From: Knufia peltigerae
Taxonomy: Eukaryota; Ascomycota; Eurotiomycetes; Chaetothyriales; Trichomeriaceae
Length of the DNA stretch: 64,000 bases
Reading direction: 5' to 3'
Assembly (NCBI GenBank): GCA_030247855.1
Contig: JAPDRN010000076.1
Location: 1-64,000, forward strand
The notes below the pieces were generated by a model. It ran no database searches. It worked only from the letters and a program-made list of their open reading frames with translations, and was not told the origin of the DNA. This document shows, piece by piece, positions 1 to 10,555 of this stretch. Position 1 is the stretch's first letter. The number at the start of each line of letters is the position of its first letter. A program made the position numbers and the translations under genes.

Positions 1-364
1 GGAAGGTATCATTCATGTCGCGTGAGATTTTGGTATTTGGCTATTTAACTGATATCGGTATTTTGGGTATTGGGTCGCAAGGACCAGGACGCAAGGAAGG
101 AAGGAAGGAATTGAGTGGCATAGTGCTCATACTAAAGTAAAGGTCTGTGGATCAGTTGATACGTTCTTGAATATTTATATCTTTCCGAGGGAATTTCTCT
201 TTTATTATTCCGTGACACACGTTGGATGAGGTGGTGGCCAAAGAAGTAAAAGACACTCGTCCCTCCGGAGTAGAAGCAAAGCAAAGAGGTACTGAGTAGT
301 AGCTGGCAAGAGAGAAATTTGTTGTTCTTGTTTTCTGGTTTCACTTTTTGTAGCTTGAGTTTCT
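1..364. other. Intergenic, downstream of the tannase gene
   Basis: No gene is supported. The stretch lies 3' of the minus-strand tannase gene and holds a short (GGAA)n microsatellite at about 92-110. The two small minus-strand frames here are AT-rich with no recognisable domain and overlap the end of the tannase gene, so they are taken as chance. Confidence 0.6.
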
Positions 365-2080
365 TCAAAGCTCCTCATGTCGTTGTCGTTTATCATCATT
401 ATCATTACCACCTCCACCAGCTAGAGATTCCTCTTTCTCCTCCTCACAAGTAAAACTACTCGCGTCGTTGACGTCTCCCTTTTTGTACACCAACTTTTTG
501 GGGAACCTGCACAAGTTTCTCGACACTCGGACTCCTTCGTCGGTCCTCTTGGCCGCCGACAAGACGTCGGGGGCTTTGTTCCGCTCGACCCAAGACACCA
601 GCGCCCCCAAGGGGTCGACCGGGTTGGGGCCGACACCACCCGCACAGTGACCCACGCCGGGAGCGAAGAACAGACGGTACCACTCGTCGACGGCGTCGGG
701 TCCCCCGAACGTTTCTTGTAGGCCCTCGCGAAACCTCATCATGCCGAACGGCGTGATGTACTCGTCGGCCAACCCGAACCAGGTCAGGAGTTTGCCACCG
801 GACCGACTGAACTCGGAAAGGTCGAGTTGTCGGTTACCCCAGAGCGGAGTGAGGCGGTCGACTGACATTTTGTGGGCGTGGACGTAGTCGTCGTGTGTCA
901 TCTCGGTCATGTCGTAAGTCGGGTCCCGCAACGCAAAGTACTTGAGCCAGTTCTCGGCCACGACAAAGGGGGCGACCTCGCGTCGGGTGTGATTTTCGTC
1001 GTCAGGGTCCGTCACCACCACCACGCGAGCGAGGGCGTCAAAGTCCGCACCCGGGGCCATACCGTACCAGAGACGACTTTTCCCATCGGCCGTGTGGGGT
1101 CCCGCGAGAAGTTTGCGGACGATGTCGGCGTGATTGCTCGTGATGGTCACCTCCTCGCCCGTCTTGCGGCAAGGGACCTTGACCCAACCCGCGAACGGGT
1201 CTCGGTCGACGCAGTCCTCGTCGCACGCGATGGTCTTGCCGACCAGCGCGTCCGGGTCAAACTCCAACGAACACCTTTCAAGACTCTCGGGGGTGGAGAT
1301 GAGGCCGTCGGACACTCCGTCGAGGGGGTCGCACGCTTCGACGATGGCCCTTTGGAATTCCGTCAAGATGCACTCGGGGGGGATCTCGGCGGAATTGCGC
1401 AGGACCACGGGAGGGTAGTAATCCGAGGAGACCATGGACGGCAGGTCGATGGCCGGGGCGACGGCCAAGATCCCGTCAAAGTCGCGAGGGTACTTTGCGG
1501 CCGCGGCGTAACCTTGGCGGCCGCCTTGCGAACACCCGTTCCAGTACGAGTAGTCGGGGCCGGCACCGTAGAACTGCCTGATGACGTCCTTGGACACCAC
1601 GGCCATGTCGTGGATGGACCTCCAGGCCAGGTTGAGCTGGAGGTCGTCGTCCGGCCTGCCGTCTTCCTCCCTCAACGCCCACCGCCCGCTCTGGGGGTCG
1701 ACGGTCCCGTTCTTGGTCAGCCCCCCGTCCGTGGCCGACGCCGCGTACCCGTCGGCCACCTGGCCGGACATGATGAGAGGCCCCATGCCGGCCGCCAACC
1801 CGCCTCCGCCCGTGGCTTGGTACCTGCCGTTCCAGTCCTCCCGCTGGAGGGGGAGCCAGACGTCGACGTAGACCGTGTCGTCGGCCCCGGTGTGTCGGAG
1901 GCTCAAGCTGACGTTACAAAAGTCGAGGTTCGTGACCGCGGGGGCATTGAAGATGGCCACCGCCGGGAAGCTGTAGTTGTGCACCTCGACCGACGAGATT
2001 CCAAGAACCTCCGCTCCCGGTAACGACGGTGCCACGAGTTGGCCACATGGCGTTCCGAGGTTGACTTGGGTAGAGTCCAT
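365..2080 (-). CDS. Tannase / feruloyl esterase family protein
   Basis: Predicted serine ester hydrolase of the tannase/feruloyl esterase family, which cleaves gallate or hydroxycinnamate esters of plant phenolics. The frame is single-exon. The start is placed at the ATG at 2080, giving 571 aa; the frame stays open upstream to 2194 but that extension is basic and unlike the family. The nucleophile elbow is NGCSQGG with Ser at about residue 184. The family CS-D-HC arrangement is visible: Cys beside the Ser, an Asp in ADEYITPFG, and His followed by Cys in GVGHCAGG. Odd points: no signal peptide at either start, although most relatives are secreted, and an acidic, low-complexity tail ending in HEEL. 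An unseen 5' exon carrying a signal peptide is possible. The family call is firm; the substrate is not known. Confidence 0.88.
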   Translation of the reverse strand: MDSTQVNLGTPCGQLVAPSLPGAEVLGISSVEVHNYSFPAVAIFNAPAVTNLDFCNVSLSLRHTGADDTVYVDVWLPLQREDWNGRYQATGGGGLAAGMGPLIMSGQVADGYAASATDGGLTKNGTVDPQSGRWALREEDGRPDDDLQLNLAWRSIHDMAVVSKDVIRQFYGAGPDYSYWNGCSQGGRQGYAAAAKYPRDFDGILAVAPAIDLPSMVSSDYYPPVVLRNSAEIPPECILTEFQRAIVEACDPLDGVSDGLISTPESLERCSLEFDPDALVGKTIACDEDCVDRDPFAGWVKVPCRKTGEEVTITSNHADIVRKLLAGPHTADGKSRLWYGMAPGADFDALARVVVVTDPDDENHTRREVAPFVVAENWLKYFALRDPTYDMTEMTHDDYVHAHKMSVDRLTPLWGNRQLDLSEFSRSGGKLLTWFGLADEYITPFGMMRFREGLQETFGGPDAVDEWYRLFFAPGVGHCAGGVGPNPVDPLGALVSWVERNKAPDVLSAAKRTDEGVRVSRNLCRFPKKLVYKKGDVNDASSFTCEEEKEESLAGGGGNDNDDKRQRHEEL

Positions 2081-3019
2081 TGGTCGTTGATGCCTAGCAA
2101 CAGGTGTTTGGTAGGTGAAAATGGGACAATTACTACCTAGGTGTACGTGTGTGACCACAATTGTGCACCGAGGGGATTTTGGTCGACTTTTCAAGTTTCT
2201 CCAAAAGCGAAAAGGGAGTTCTGGTCGAGGTTCAAGTGAAAGGGGAAATGGTCAAAAGGTCGATAGGTATGAACTCGTAGGTCAAAAGTCACGGCCAAAA
2301 AGAGGCTGACTGCGAGTCGAAACTTATCTCCGTGTTGATGCGTCTTGTCCAACGTTTATCGCTTCGGCACCTCGAGCGCTATTTCCATGGGTAGGGTCGG
2401 TTTGACTCGTAATCCTTCGCGTCCATGGGAGAAGCACCACCACAAGTATGCCTCAGGCAACACACCATGTAGGTTGCTTGAAGAAGGTAAGTCCCCATCG
2501 ACCCCTCTCGCTCTCGTATTCGCATCGACTTTGCAGAGGCTGCGGGATTATTGGCCGTTTTGGTGCTTGGGCAATGCCGTTTCGCCAAGGACGAAACGGT
2601 GTCGGTCGAAACTGACGGACGAGGAGGAGTACAAGGACGGTAAGAGTATGGATCATAAGAGGGAACGATCACTCCCATAATCATCTACACGGAGTATGGA
2701 GTTGCTATGTAGATACGTATTGCCGTAAAATCATGAACAGTTCAATCACGGTTACACGCCTCCTCAATAAAATTGTATGAATTGTTTAGCAGGTAGAAGA
2801 CACTTCAACTTGAGAAGAAATTAAGAGGGGGAAAAACATTTGGATGCCCTCTTGAAATGATATCATGACCATCAGAACCGCCGAGAAAAGGTAGTTTTTG
2901 ACAAATTCTCACGACGAGGACCACGAAGGAAGCCTTTTCTTAGAGTGTTCTTCTTAGTCTCCCAATAACTACAACATGAAGGAAAATATATCAACATCTT
3001 GATTACGACAACGCACGCT
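2081..3019. other. Intergenic, divergent promoter region
   Basis: This stretch separates the divergently transcribed tannase gene and the NAD(P)-binding protein gene. I see no conserved coding sequence; the small frames near 2345-2680 overlap on both strands and look random. Confidence 0.5.
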
Positions 3020-3991
3020 ATGACACTCCGCCTAAACTCCTCGCCGTCTCAAAAGGTCACACTTCTGGTTCTAGGCGCGGGATGGACATGGCAGTTCCTA
3101 CAGCCGTTGCTGAAGGACTCAAACATGACATTTGCAGCCACCAGCACGACAGGACGCGAAGGCACCATTCGATTCAAATTCGACCATGAAACGGCAGACC
3201 CGGACCAGTTCAAGAAGTTACCCACTGCAAGATACGTGCTCGTCACCTTTCCCCTGAGGGGTTCAGGATTGTCGTCCAAGTTGGTCAAGTTGTACTCTGA
3301 AACTCACCATCCACAATCAAACTCGTCAAAGTCGGAGGAGGAAGAGAAGGAGCGGCACACCCAGACGAAATGGATCCTGCTGGGTTCGACGGGCATATAT
3401 ACACAATCAGACTGGAACGATCCATCGTCGCCCGTCGATACAGACAACCAACGTTGCATTGCCGAAAATCAGCTCATCGATCTCGGTGGGTGTGTGCTGA
3501 ATCTATCTGGATTGTACGGCGGTGGTAGGGTTCCGAGAAACTGGGTCGGCAGAGTCGCACAGGACAAGGACGCGCTTTCCAAGAAGGGTGCCTTGCACTT
3601 GATTCACGGCAGGGACGTCGCGAGGGGGGTCATCGCTCTGATCAAGAAGGATATGAACGACAAATCGAACGACGACGACGCCGTTGACCAGCGTGACCGT
3701 CATGTGGAGCTGTTTGGCCGAAGATGGATCCTGACAGACTGCGTCGTCTACGACTGGTGGGCTTTGATATGGGAGTTTATGGGAGAAAGTAGTCGCGAAG
3801 ACACACCGCAGGGCGTCGTTGTTGAGGATGCGGACAACAAAGCAAAGTACAGACGGTGGCTGATGGAGTTGATGGACGAGAAGGAGCTACATGCTTTGCC
3901 TAGACCGGTCTCACAGTTGGGCAAGAAGCTGGATTCAAGGGACTTTTGGAAGGCTGTTGGCATTCTCCCGGAGAGAGCACTTGCGAGATGA
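3020..3991 (+). CDS. NAD(P)-binding Rossmann-fold protein (extended-SDR-like)
   Basis: The 323-aa protein has an N-terminal dinucleotide-binding beta-alpha-beta: VTLLVLGAGWTWQFLQ, near residue 15. Central elements resemble atypical extended SDR/YeeZ-like proteins: GSTGIY after a beta strand, then a segment with CVLNLSGLYGGGR and HGRDVARG, as in epimerase-like folds. No YxxxK catalytic pair is obvious, so it may be an atypical or non-catalytic member. The start is the ATG at 3020; an in-frame codon at 2999 is not ATG. A lysine/glutamate-rich insert (about residues 105-120) is low complexity. No substrate can be assigned. Confidence 0.72.
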   Translation: MTLRLNSSPSQKVTLLVLGAGWTWQFLQPLLKDSNMTFAATSTTGREGTIRFKFDHETADPDQFKKLPTARYVLVTFPLRGSGLSSKLVKLYSETHHPQSNSSKSEEEEKERHTQTKWILLGSTGIYTQSDWNDPSSPVDTDNQRCIAENQLIDLGGCVLNLSGLYGGGRVPRNWVGRVAQDKDALSKKGALHLIHGRDVARGVIALIKKDMNDKSNDDDAVDQRDRHVELFGRRWILTDCVVYDWWALIWEFMGESSREDTPQGVVVEDADNKAKYRRWLMELMDEKELHALPRPVSQLGKKLDSRDFWKAVGILPERALAR

Positions 3992-4833
3992 GTGTGTAAA
4001 GGAGATAAACCTGTCAATTCTCATGATATGTACTATCGGCTCATATACCCAGTCACTGAGATGGCAGCTCGTATTGTATTGCGATCAAAAGGTACGACTA
4101 CGACCGAAAAGTAGCCTCGGGGATGGCTTGCACTCGATTTTCCCTCTGTTTCACGTCCCGAGAATCTGGGAAACTTTAGAGACTTCGCCCATCTTCAGCA
4201 TTCCTTCGTGTGTCCCCTTTAGGTATCCCGGGAATAGTTGTCATTAGACGTCATCAAGCACATTGTGCAAAGCTGTACTCCGTATAGCTCTGCCTTCGTC
4301 TGGCGCTTGCTTTGATGACGTGTGTCAAGTCATGTTGTCTGGATCAATTATATGCAACGTAGCACTGAGAAGATCCGCCACTTCTCGCACATGACGACCA
4401 AGCTGATGGACAGCTCACTCCGATGTCCTTTCATGGCATTGATGACCAATACATCCAACCCCATTTCGGTATGAAGACGCCGGATCTGAACGTTCATCCC
4501 CGTCGTTCGACAACGCCTAAATTGTCCTCGACGTCTCCATGCGCTGCATTTCGCCACTCGTTGTAGTGAACGCGCGAGTAAAGCGCCACCCATCAGAATC
4601 GGCTGTGGCGTATTCGAGACCGTTGCCCGGAACGCGTGCACCTGGCCACTGTCTCGTATTATATACCACTCGCATCCTAGGCATCGTAGGCTTCTGCAAG
4701 GTGAGCCCTCTGGGATGACGGTGTGTCCGTCCAATTCGCGAGCAATCTTGTGCTTGCCCAAGGACATCACAATGCGGTGCTAGCGTCCTGTGGCGTAAAG
4801 TCGGACACCCATAAATTCTCGTGTCATCATACT
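3992..4833. other. Intergenic between convergent genes
   Basis: The 3' flanks of the Rossmann-protein gene (+) and the Kin28 gene (-) meet here. It holds one copy of the dispersed 9-mer TACTCCGTA at 4276-4284. Two overlapping minus-strand frames (4348-4837) have no family resemblance and are not called. Confidence 0.5.
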
Positions 4834-6159
4834 TCACTTTCTGGCGGCCCCGAAGTCCAATTTCTTAGCGACACCCTTGAACTTGTTCTCATCCACCACG
4901 GCCCCAGGAGCAGCAGTCTCTGCTGCGGCCATCTTCGAAGCACCACCTCCTTGTTTGGGTAGATTCTCCTTATCGGTCGGTCTCGGATCGATCTGCCACC
5001 ACTCATGCTCTAAAGCACCTTGGGCCGTGGTTCGGTTTCGTGGATCCAGCTTCAGCATGGCCATCAGGAGGTCAACACCCACAGATCCCGCCGTTGGGAA
5101 CATGACCATGTAAAACGACTTATCTCGAACCGGAATCTTCTTCTCCAAGTCGAAATAGTCCCGGAGCTTGGAGACCCCAGGCCAGTTGTCCTCATTGGGT
5201 GTCCCCACGGCTTCGCAGATTTTGTCAAGCTGTGCGACGGTCCCCCCTCCTGTCGCCAGGACTTCCTGATTAGCCACATCTGCCGCGGCGTAAGGCCTGC
5301 GAATGAGTAATTCCGCAAATACCATGCCGATACTCCACATATCAACGGCGCCGCTGTACTGTCGTGCCCCAAAGAGTAATTCCGGAGGTCGATACCACAA
5401 CGTGATGACATTAGAAGTCATCTGATACCGTGGATCTCCAAATGAACGAGCGAGACCAAAGTCGGCAAGTTTAACTTCTCCGTCGGCAGCAATGAGTAGA
5501 TTGTTAGGCTTGATATCTCGGTGCAAGACGAAGTTCGAGTGGCAGTAGTAGATGGCCCGACAGAGCATGCCCATCCAGGCTTTGACGTCCGCAGCTCCGT
5601 AACTCACAGTTTTGTCGCGGATGAGTTCTTCGAGATTGCCGTTGGGAAAGTACTCGATGACCATGTTGATGTTTTGGTCCTTGGAAGAGAACACATCTAA
5701 CAGGGCAACGATGCTAGGGTGCGAGATTTCCTGCAGATACTTGATTTCTCGTATAGTGTCGACGTTCAACCCTTCTCTCTGTTGCGAAGGGTCGACTTTG
5801 AATTTCTTGATTGCCACTAGTTTGTGTGGATCTGATCGTAGATGTCCTTTGTAGACAATGGCATAGGTACCTTCACCTAGTTTCTTGCCTGTAGAACAGA
5901 TCAATACACATCGTCATGAGCCACACAGTCAGCTTGACGGACCTTTGACATACTTGTTGCTGATTTCTTGGTTCATTTGTTCAGCCATGTCGAAGTCAGC
6001 ACTTGGTTTAGGAGGTGGTGGCACTGCTTGCACAGTATGTGGTTTTGACGTTGTGCTTCGCATGGCCAAGAGCTTTGCTCTGGATGGCGACATATTTGCA
6101 TTGATATTAGAAGGGGACCGCGGCATAAGCGGCGATACAGTGTTGGAGGCGGGCGCCAT
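4834..6159 (-). CDS. KIN28: TFIIH-associated cyclin-dependent kinase (Kin28/CDK7)
   Basis: Serine/threonine kinase of the CDK7 group, which within TFIIH phosphorylates the RNA polymerase II C-terminal domain. Two exons: complement(4834..5888, 5943..6159), with a 54-nt intron (donor GTCCGT, acceptor CTACAG) giving 423 aa. The first exon encodes a Pro/Ser-rich leader of about 70 aa. Kinase motifs are present: glycine loop GEGTYAIVYKG, the lysine in VAIKKF, a PSTAIRE-equivalent helix NVDTIREIKYLQE, HRDIKPNN, DFGLARSF, and the activation loop QMTSNVITLWYRPPELL. That last stretch and DVKAWMGML fit Kin28 better than cell-cycle CDKs. There is a small insert (AAADVANQEVLATGGGTV) between subdomains IX and X. 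It is divergent from the mS41 gene. Confidence 0.9.
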
Positions 6160-6614
6160 CTTGAACTTGTGTTGAAAAGAGAGGGAGTTGAAGGAAGGAT
6201 CGTAAGAATTCTCTACGTCAAACTCTGCCCAACTCTTTGCTTGACACGTATGTTCAAGGCGCTTAACTTCAATTCCGTATGAGAAGGTACCTGTAGTTGC
6301 GAGGAGACAGCCCCCAATGCGAGAACAGCAAGCGGTCTTGTCATGATCTCTTGTACTCTCCGTCCGTGGACATCAAAAGCCCATGACACGACGAGGCTGT
6401 CGTCTTGGCGTCTTTTCAGCCTTGGCTTGGCATAAATCTGCGGAGTTCAGGTTTGAAAGTTACAGCTCGTTCGGAGCAGCCTCTACAGCAGAGAAATTTG
6501 TTTACCCTCACATTTCACGACTGCGAGCTCGCGAAGCTGAAATTCAACTCGGATTTCCATTTTACTATTACTCTGATATTCTCCGCCCACACTGTAGTCG
6601 ATAAAGCACCAAAG
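6160..6614. promoter_or_regulatory. Shared divergent promoter, KIN28 / mS41
   Basis: These 455 bp lie between the start codons of the minus-strand Kin28 gene and the plus-strand mS41 gene, so they must hold both promoters. A plus-strand frame runs into the mS41 gene from 6405, but the extra 70 residues lack any targeting or conserved character and the mS41 start is taken downstream. No individual factor site is claimed. Confidence 0.45.
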
Positions 6615-7385
6615 ATGTTCGCGCGACCACCGCGCCAAACTTCTTCAATTCTCACATCGTTCCTCCGACCATCAGCTCCAGTAACTGCACCACAGTCCTA
6701 CATATGCCAGCCATGCCGCCGCCAACTACATCGCGGCATTCCTGAGGATGGCCGCGTCCCGCCTCCAACGCCCTTTGTTCCCGATGTGTCGACATTCCTC
6801 AAACTCATTGGCCGCGACATGTCGAAGCACGAGACCAAGATCGGATCATGGGATGAACTATTCACGCTGTCGTCGCCCCAATTGAAGGAGAGAGGAATTG
6901 ACCCGCCTCGGACGCGAAGATATCTACTGCGGTGGCGAGAGAAATTTCGAAAAGGGGACTACGGCATCGGCGGAGACCTACAACACGTGCAAGACGGCGT
7001 TGCAGAGCTGAGAGTGGTAGAAGTGCCAACACTGAAAAGAGATCCTGTGACGGGCGAGCCATTGGCCGGCCCGGTGTCGACAAGCAGGAGCCCTGGGATG
7101 CAGAAGCTGATCGTCAATGTCCCGAATGGATCACCAACCTATGCCCTCCTACCCGGCCAGACAACGGCAGACTTGAAGAAGCCTAGGGGCTTCACACTCA
7201 AGAATGGATACATCATCAAGGGCAAGCAAGCCCATCCTCTGAAAGGCACTTATGGCAGTGGCGTTGTCTTGAAGGCAGTCGAAGGTCTCTGGGAACACAA
7301 GAGAGGTCACAAGGTGCATGGTGGTGAGAGACGGAGAGCAGAAACGCTGCATAAGATGAGGGTGGAAGAAAACAAGAAAAGATAG
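6615..7385 (+). CDS. FYV4: Mitochondrial small ribosomal subunit protein mS41 (Fyv4-like, IGR motif)
   Basis: Structural protein of the mitochondrial 37S ribosomal subunit. The start ATG at 6615 gives 256 aa beginning with an Arg-rich, acid-poor leader (MFARPPRQTSS...CRRQLHRG) typical of a mitochondrial import signal; the longer in-frame start at 6405 would bury it. The SAM-like IGR domain follows: PDVSTFLKLIGRDMSKH then WDELFTLSSPQLKERGI and RTRRYLLRWREKFRKG (about residues 60-120). The C-terminal half is a basic extension common in filamentous fungal members and longer than yeast Fyv4. Single exon. Confidence 0.85.
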   Translation: MFARPPRQTSSILTSFLRPSAPVTAPQSYICQPCRRQLHRGIPEDGRVPPPTPFVPDVSTFLKLIGRDMSKHETKIGSWDELFTLSSPQLKERGIDPPRTRRYLLRWREKFRKGDYGIGGDLQHVQDGVAELRVVEVPTLKRDPVTGEPLAGPVSTSRSPGMQKLIVNVPNGSPTYALLPGQTTADLKKPRGFTLKNGYIIKGKQAHPLKGTYGSGVVLKAVEGLWEHKRGHKVHGGERRRAETLHKMRVEENKKR

Positions 7386-10300
7386 TCTTAATAAGATGAT
7401 CAGGACGTTCGAAGAGACTGGGCGTGGTTGCCATAGTCATCTGGACAGTGTACAATGTAACATCACATGCGAAAACCAAAACCCAAGGTCGATTCCCCGT
7501 TGCTTTGCATAGGCTTAGGGCACTTCTTTACAGCAGCGGCTAGCAGGCGGGTGTATAATAAAGGTCTAACATCACAAGGTGAAGCTTGTAGGACAGATAG
7601 TGTTTATGATGTGTAGCTCATTGCAACATGCTCACAAGCAGTCAAAAGTCACTTGCTAGGAAAACCATACTTTAGAACCGAGCCCGGAACGACTTATCCT
7701 TGACTTCCCGAAGGCCACTGGCTAGAAAGGGCGACGACAAAGCATATTGAGGCGAGGAGGGCACTGATGGACAGTAACAAATGTGCGGATTTTCCTATCA
7801 GCAATAGTCTGGAGAGCCATGGCATTATCGATGTCACAGACTCGCTACCTCTACACGCGTTCGTACATTGTACCTTGTACCCTGGACTCGCACCCTGACA
7901 AGGGTAGCTCGTACCCTGGACCTGGAGTGTGCTGCGTTGGGGGCCGCTAGCTGTGAAGTTTCGGGAGTTTCGGCTCTGTCTCAGTTATGTTCTCGAACAT
8001 TGGAGCAACGGGATGCTCACATCGGGTCTTGAGAAGTATAGATTTATCTGATCAAATTTGCTCCATCGCAAGGCTCGTGAGGTGGGATGGGGAGTATGTT
8101 GATAGATGTGTAGTTGTAGAGTGTCTGGAAGTCTGCACACAATAATTATACCATGGAGACACATTGTGAAAAATGCAGCCACTATCACATTAACAATTTC
8201 GGCAGTTAGGGTACCTCCTCCAAGTTTCATGTTGGGTAGCTCCAAGAACATCATATACCTAGGATCAACGAAGTTCTGATACCGGACTTGAATATCCGTA
8301 GTGCTTGGAATGTTTGAGCAAGGTCATGGACAGGACAATAGTGAAGAAGATTCAGAGCAGAATGGTCAGTGTCTCATTATTCCATACATACAAAGTCAAG
8401 AACGTATCAGGGGTATAGATAGAAGCGAGCAGCTCTTTGAGTGCGGCTTCAAAAGAAGGTTATCAATGCTTTTTCCTCTTGCTCGCTCCGTGTGCGTGGT
8501 ACGCTAAGATAGTCAGTACGGATTCTTACCTACTGTACACCGTACTGTACAGCAAGAGCTGTGGTATAGTTACCTCAAGAAACGCTATGAAGCCGGATAC
8601 TCCATACGGTAGGCTGTTTGGTGGCGACTTGTGGAACGTGACGACTCCATAGTCACCTGTAGAAGTGGCATGAAGCATTCGAACTCTGCTTGCTATCACG
8701 GTCAAACTTTGGTGGCCTCCATTTGGCTTCGAGCCGGATGAGGCGAGAAAATTGGTGGCTACGTACTCCGTTCTGAATACGTGCTTCCACAATGACTGGG
8801 ACGCTGTATGGATACTGGTCTTTCGTCTGTACTCTTAGATCAACAACACAGTCCTACGAAGCAGTGACGAGATGCTGAATGTAGTATAGACCCAACTTGG
8901 ACCGAGATGAGGTTGTTTTCGGTTGTGAGCCAACAGTGCTTCCAGTGTGGGTGATGGATAACCAACCGAGCGGATTACCAGGGAAGCGGCCGGGGAAAGC
9001 ATTAGGTCGAAGCCACACAAGATTGGCGTCGACAGGGGCTGGGTAAAATTCTCCTTGGAGTTCATGGGCGAAATTCTGCTCTGGCCGGACCAGACTCCAT
9101 CCTGGGACAATCATAGAATTCACCTGCGTTTCGAAGGTCCATATCCATATCTGTGGTCCATGTTCTTGTTACCTCGTGCATTATCTGGATCGACGCGAAA
9201 AGATGGTTGAATTTGTGTCTTTCTTAACCACGCGTAGGTCGTCGCATCTGATCGCTTAGAAAATTTTGCTCTTTTAGAGGGGCGAGGAGGGGAGGCAACA
9301 ACGACGCAAGCCCAAGTCAAGGAGAAGCAGGAATACCGACGCCCCCGACGACAGACTGAACGTAGAATCGCGCCATGCTACTGAACAGGCATGGTGTCAA
9401 GTGGCTTCTCGAGGTTGCACCATGGCAGACTCGCGAGGGCTTACGGCGTAGGTAGCTTAGACTTGGGCATTTCTCACAGTCCGGCCACACGACAAGCTGT
9501 GATGATCACCTGTGTAGACGTGAATTTCGATTGATAAAACAGGGTGCAAGACCAATGAGAGTAGCTGGCGATAGGAATGCCGGCCCTGGGGACACGGCGT
9601 GGAGAGTGGCTACAGAGGTGTTTGGTGAAGGCGAAGACACGAGTGGCTGCTAAAGGAGAACCCCTGCCAGAAAGCAATTTGACACATTCTTGATGGACGC
9701 CATTCCCGACGAGGGGGCACTTGTCCAGGGACCAAGCATGCTGGAGCCCACAAGTCTTAGGTACCTGCGAGTAAAAGAATGCCTGTCCTGCGTGCGAACA
9801 ACCAATCCCCCTGGTACCAATCCCTCGTAGCCCTTTCAATTTGCTTGTCCCGGTGCCTGCAGCTAGCCCGGACGCTTGTGCATTTCTGTCGTTAGCTGCT
9901 GCCACGGGCACTCCGGCGACGAGGATTGCGAGCATCATCAGCAGGGGAGCTAAACCCTAGCAGCAACGCCGGCACGGTCCCTATCAAACTACCTCGATCC
10001 TGGCCATCTGAATGGTGTGAAGTGATCTCCTCCCCGTACCCATGGTCGACAACCTCCTGCGCCCTGTCCCTCCTTGCCTGTATCTCTCTAAAATTTTGGT
10101 CAACATCACCTTCTCCTCGACAACCAGCCCGTATCCAGTTGCACTCCAGAGGGCCTCAAAGAGCAGGCCCGTTCATGCAGTATACACATGGTGAGGGGTC
10201 AACAGTTGGTGGAAATATCAAAGAAGGATCGATCGCTCTGTGTGGCTATGTGACGATCACCAGCGCGACTTCAGCTTCCTTGTCTGCAACACTTGACAGG

Positions 10301-10555
10301 AGTACTCCCCAACCTCGGGGTAATCGCGTTTGGCATTGAGTCAACGTGGAAAGTCCCGACTACGCACATTGGTCTGTGCGTGAGCGACCTCTGGCCGTAC
10401 CCTCAGCGAACATCACTCAAAAAGCAAAGAACCTCCCTATTGCGAGCCTTGTTCTGGCACAGGCTGCACGAAGCCGGTAGCAGTTCGTGCACCCCGCGTA
10501 AGGGCTTCGTCACTATATCAACCAAATCCTCATCCTTACAGACTGTGTAATCAGC
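7386..10555. other. Gene-poor 3.2-kb interval with possible unresolved exons
   Basis: No complete gene is supported. On the minus strand several open segments have protein-like composition (about 8526-8740, 8870-9110, 9150-9320, 9474-9938) and could be exons of an unrecognised gene read from 9938 downward; the one at 9938 begins with a hydrophobic, signal-peptide-like stretch (MMLAILVAGVPVAAA). I could not join them into a convincing model. A repeated unit GTACCCTGGAC occurs at 7877-7887 and 7911-7921. The last kilobase is the kinesin promoter. Confidence 0.4.

Noticed and set aside
872..2023. 383-aa plus-strand frame opposite the tannase gene
   Set aside because: Mirror of a GC-rich coding strand; Val/Arg/Gly-heavy composition with no family features, while the minus strand has the full catalytic motifs.
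4348..4837. Overlapping minus-strand frames downstream of KIN28
   Set aside because: No family resemblance, two competing frames, and they lie in the expected 3' flank.
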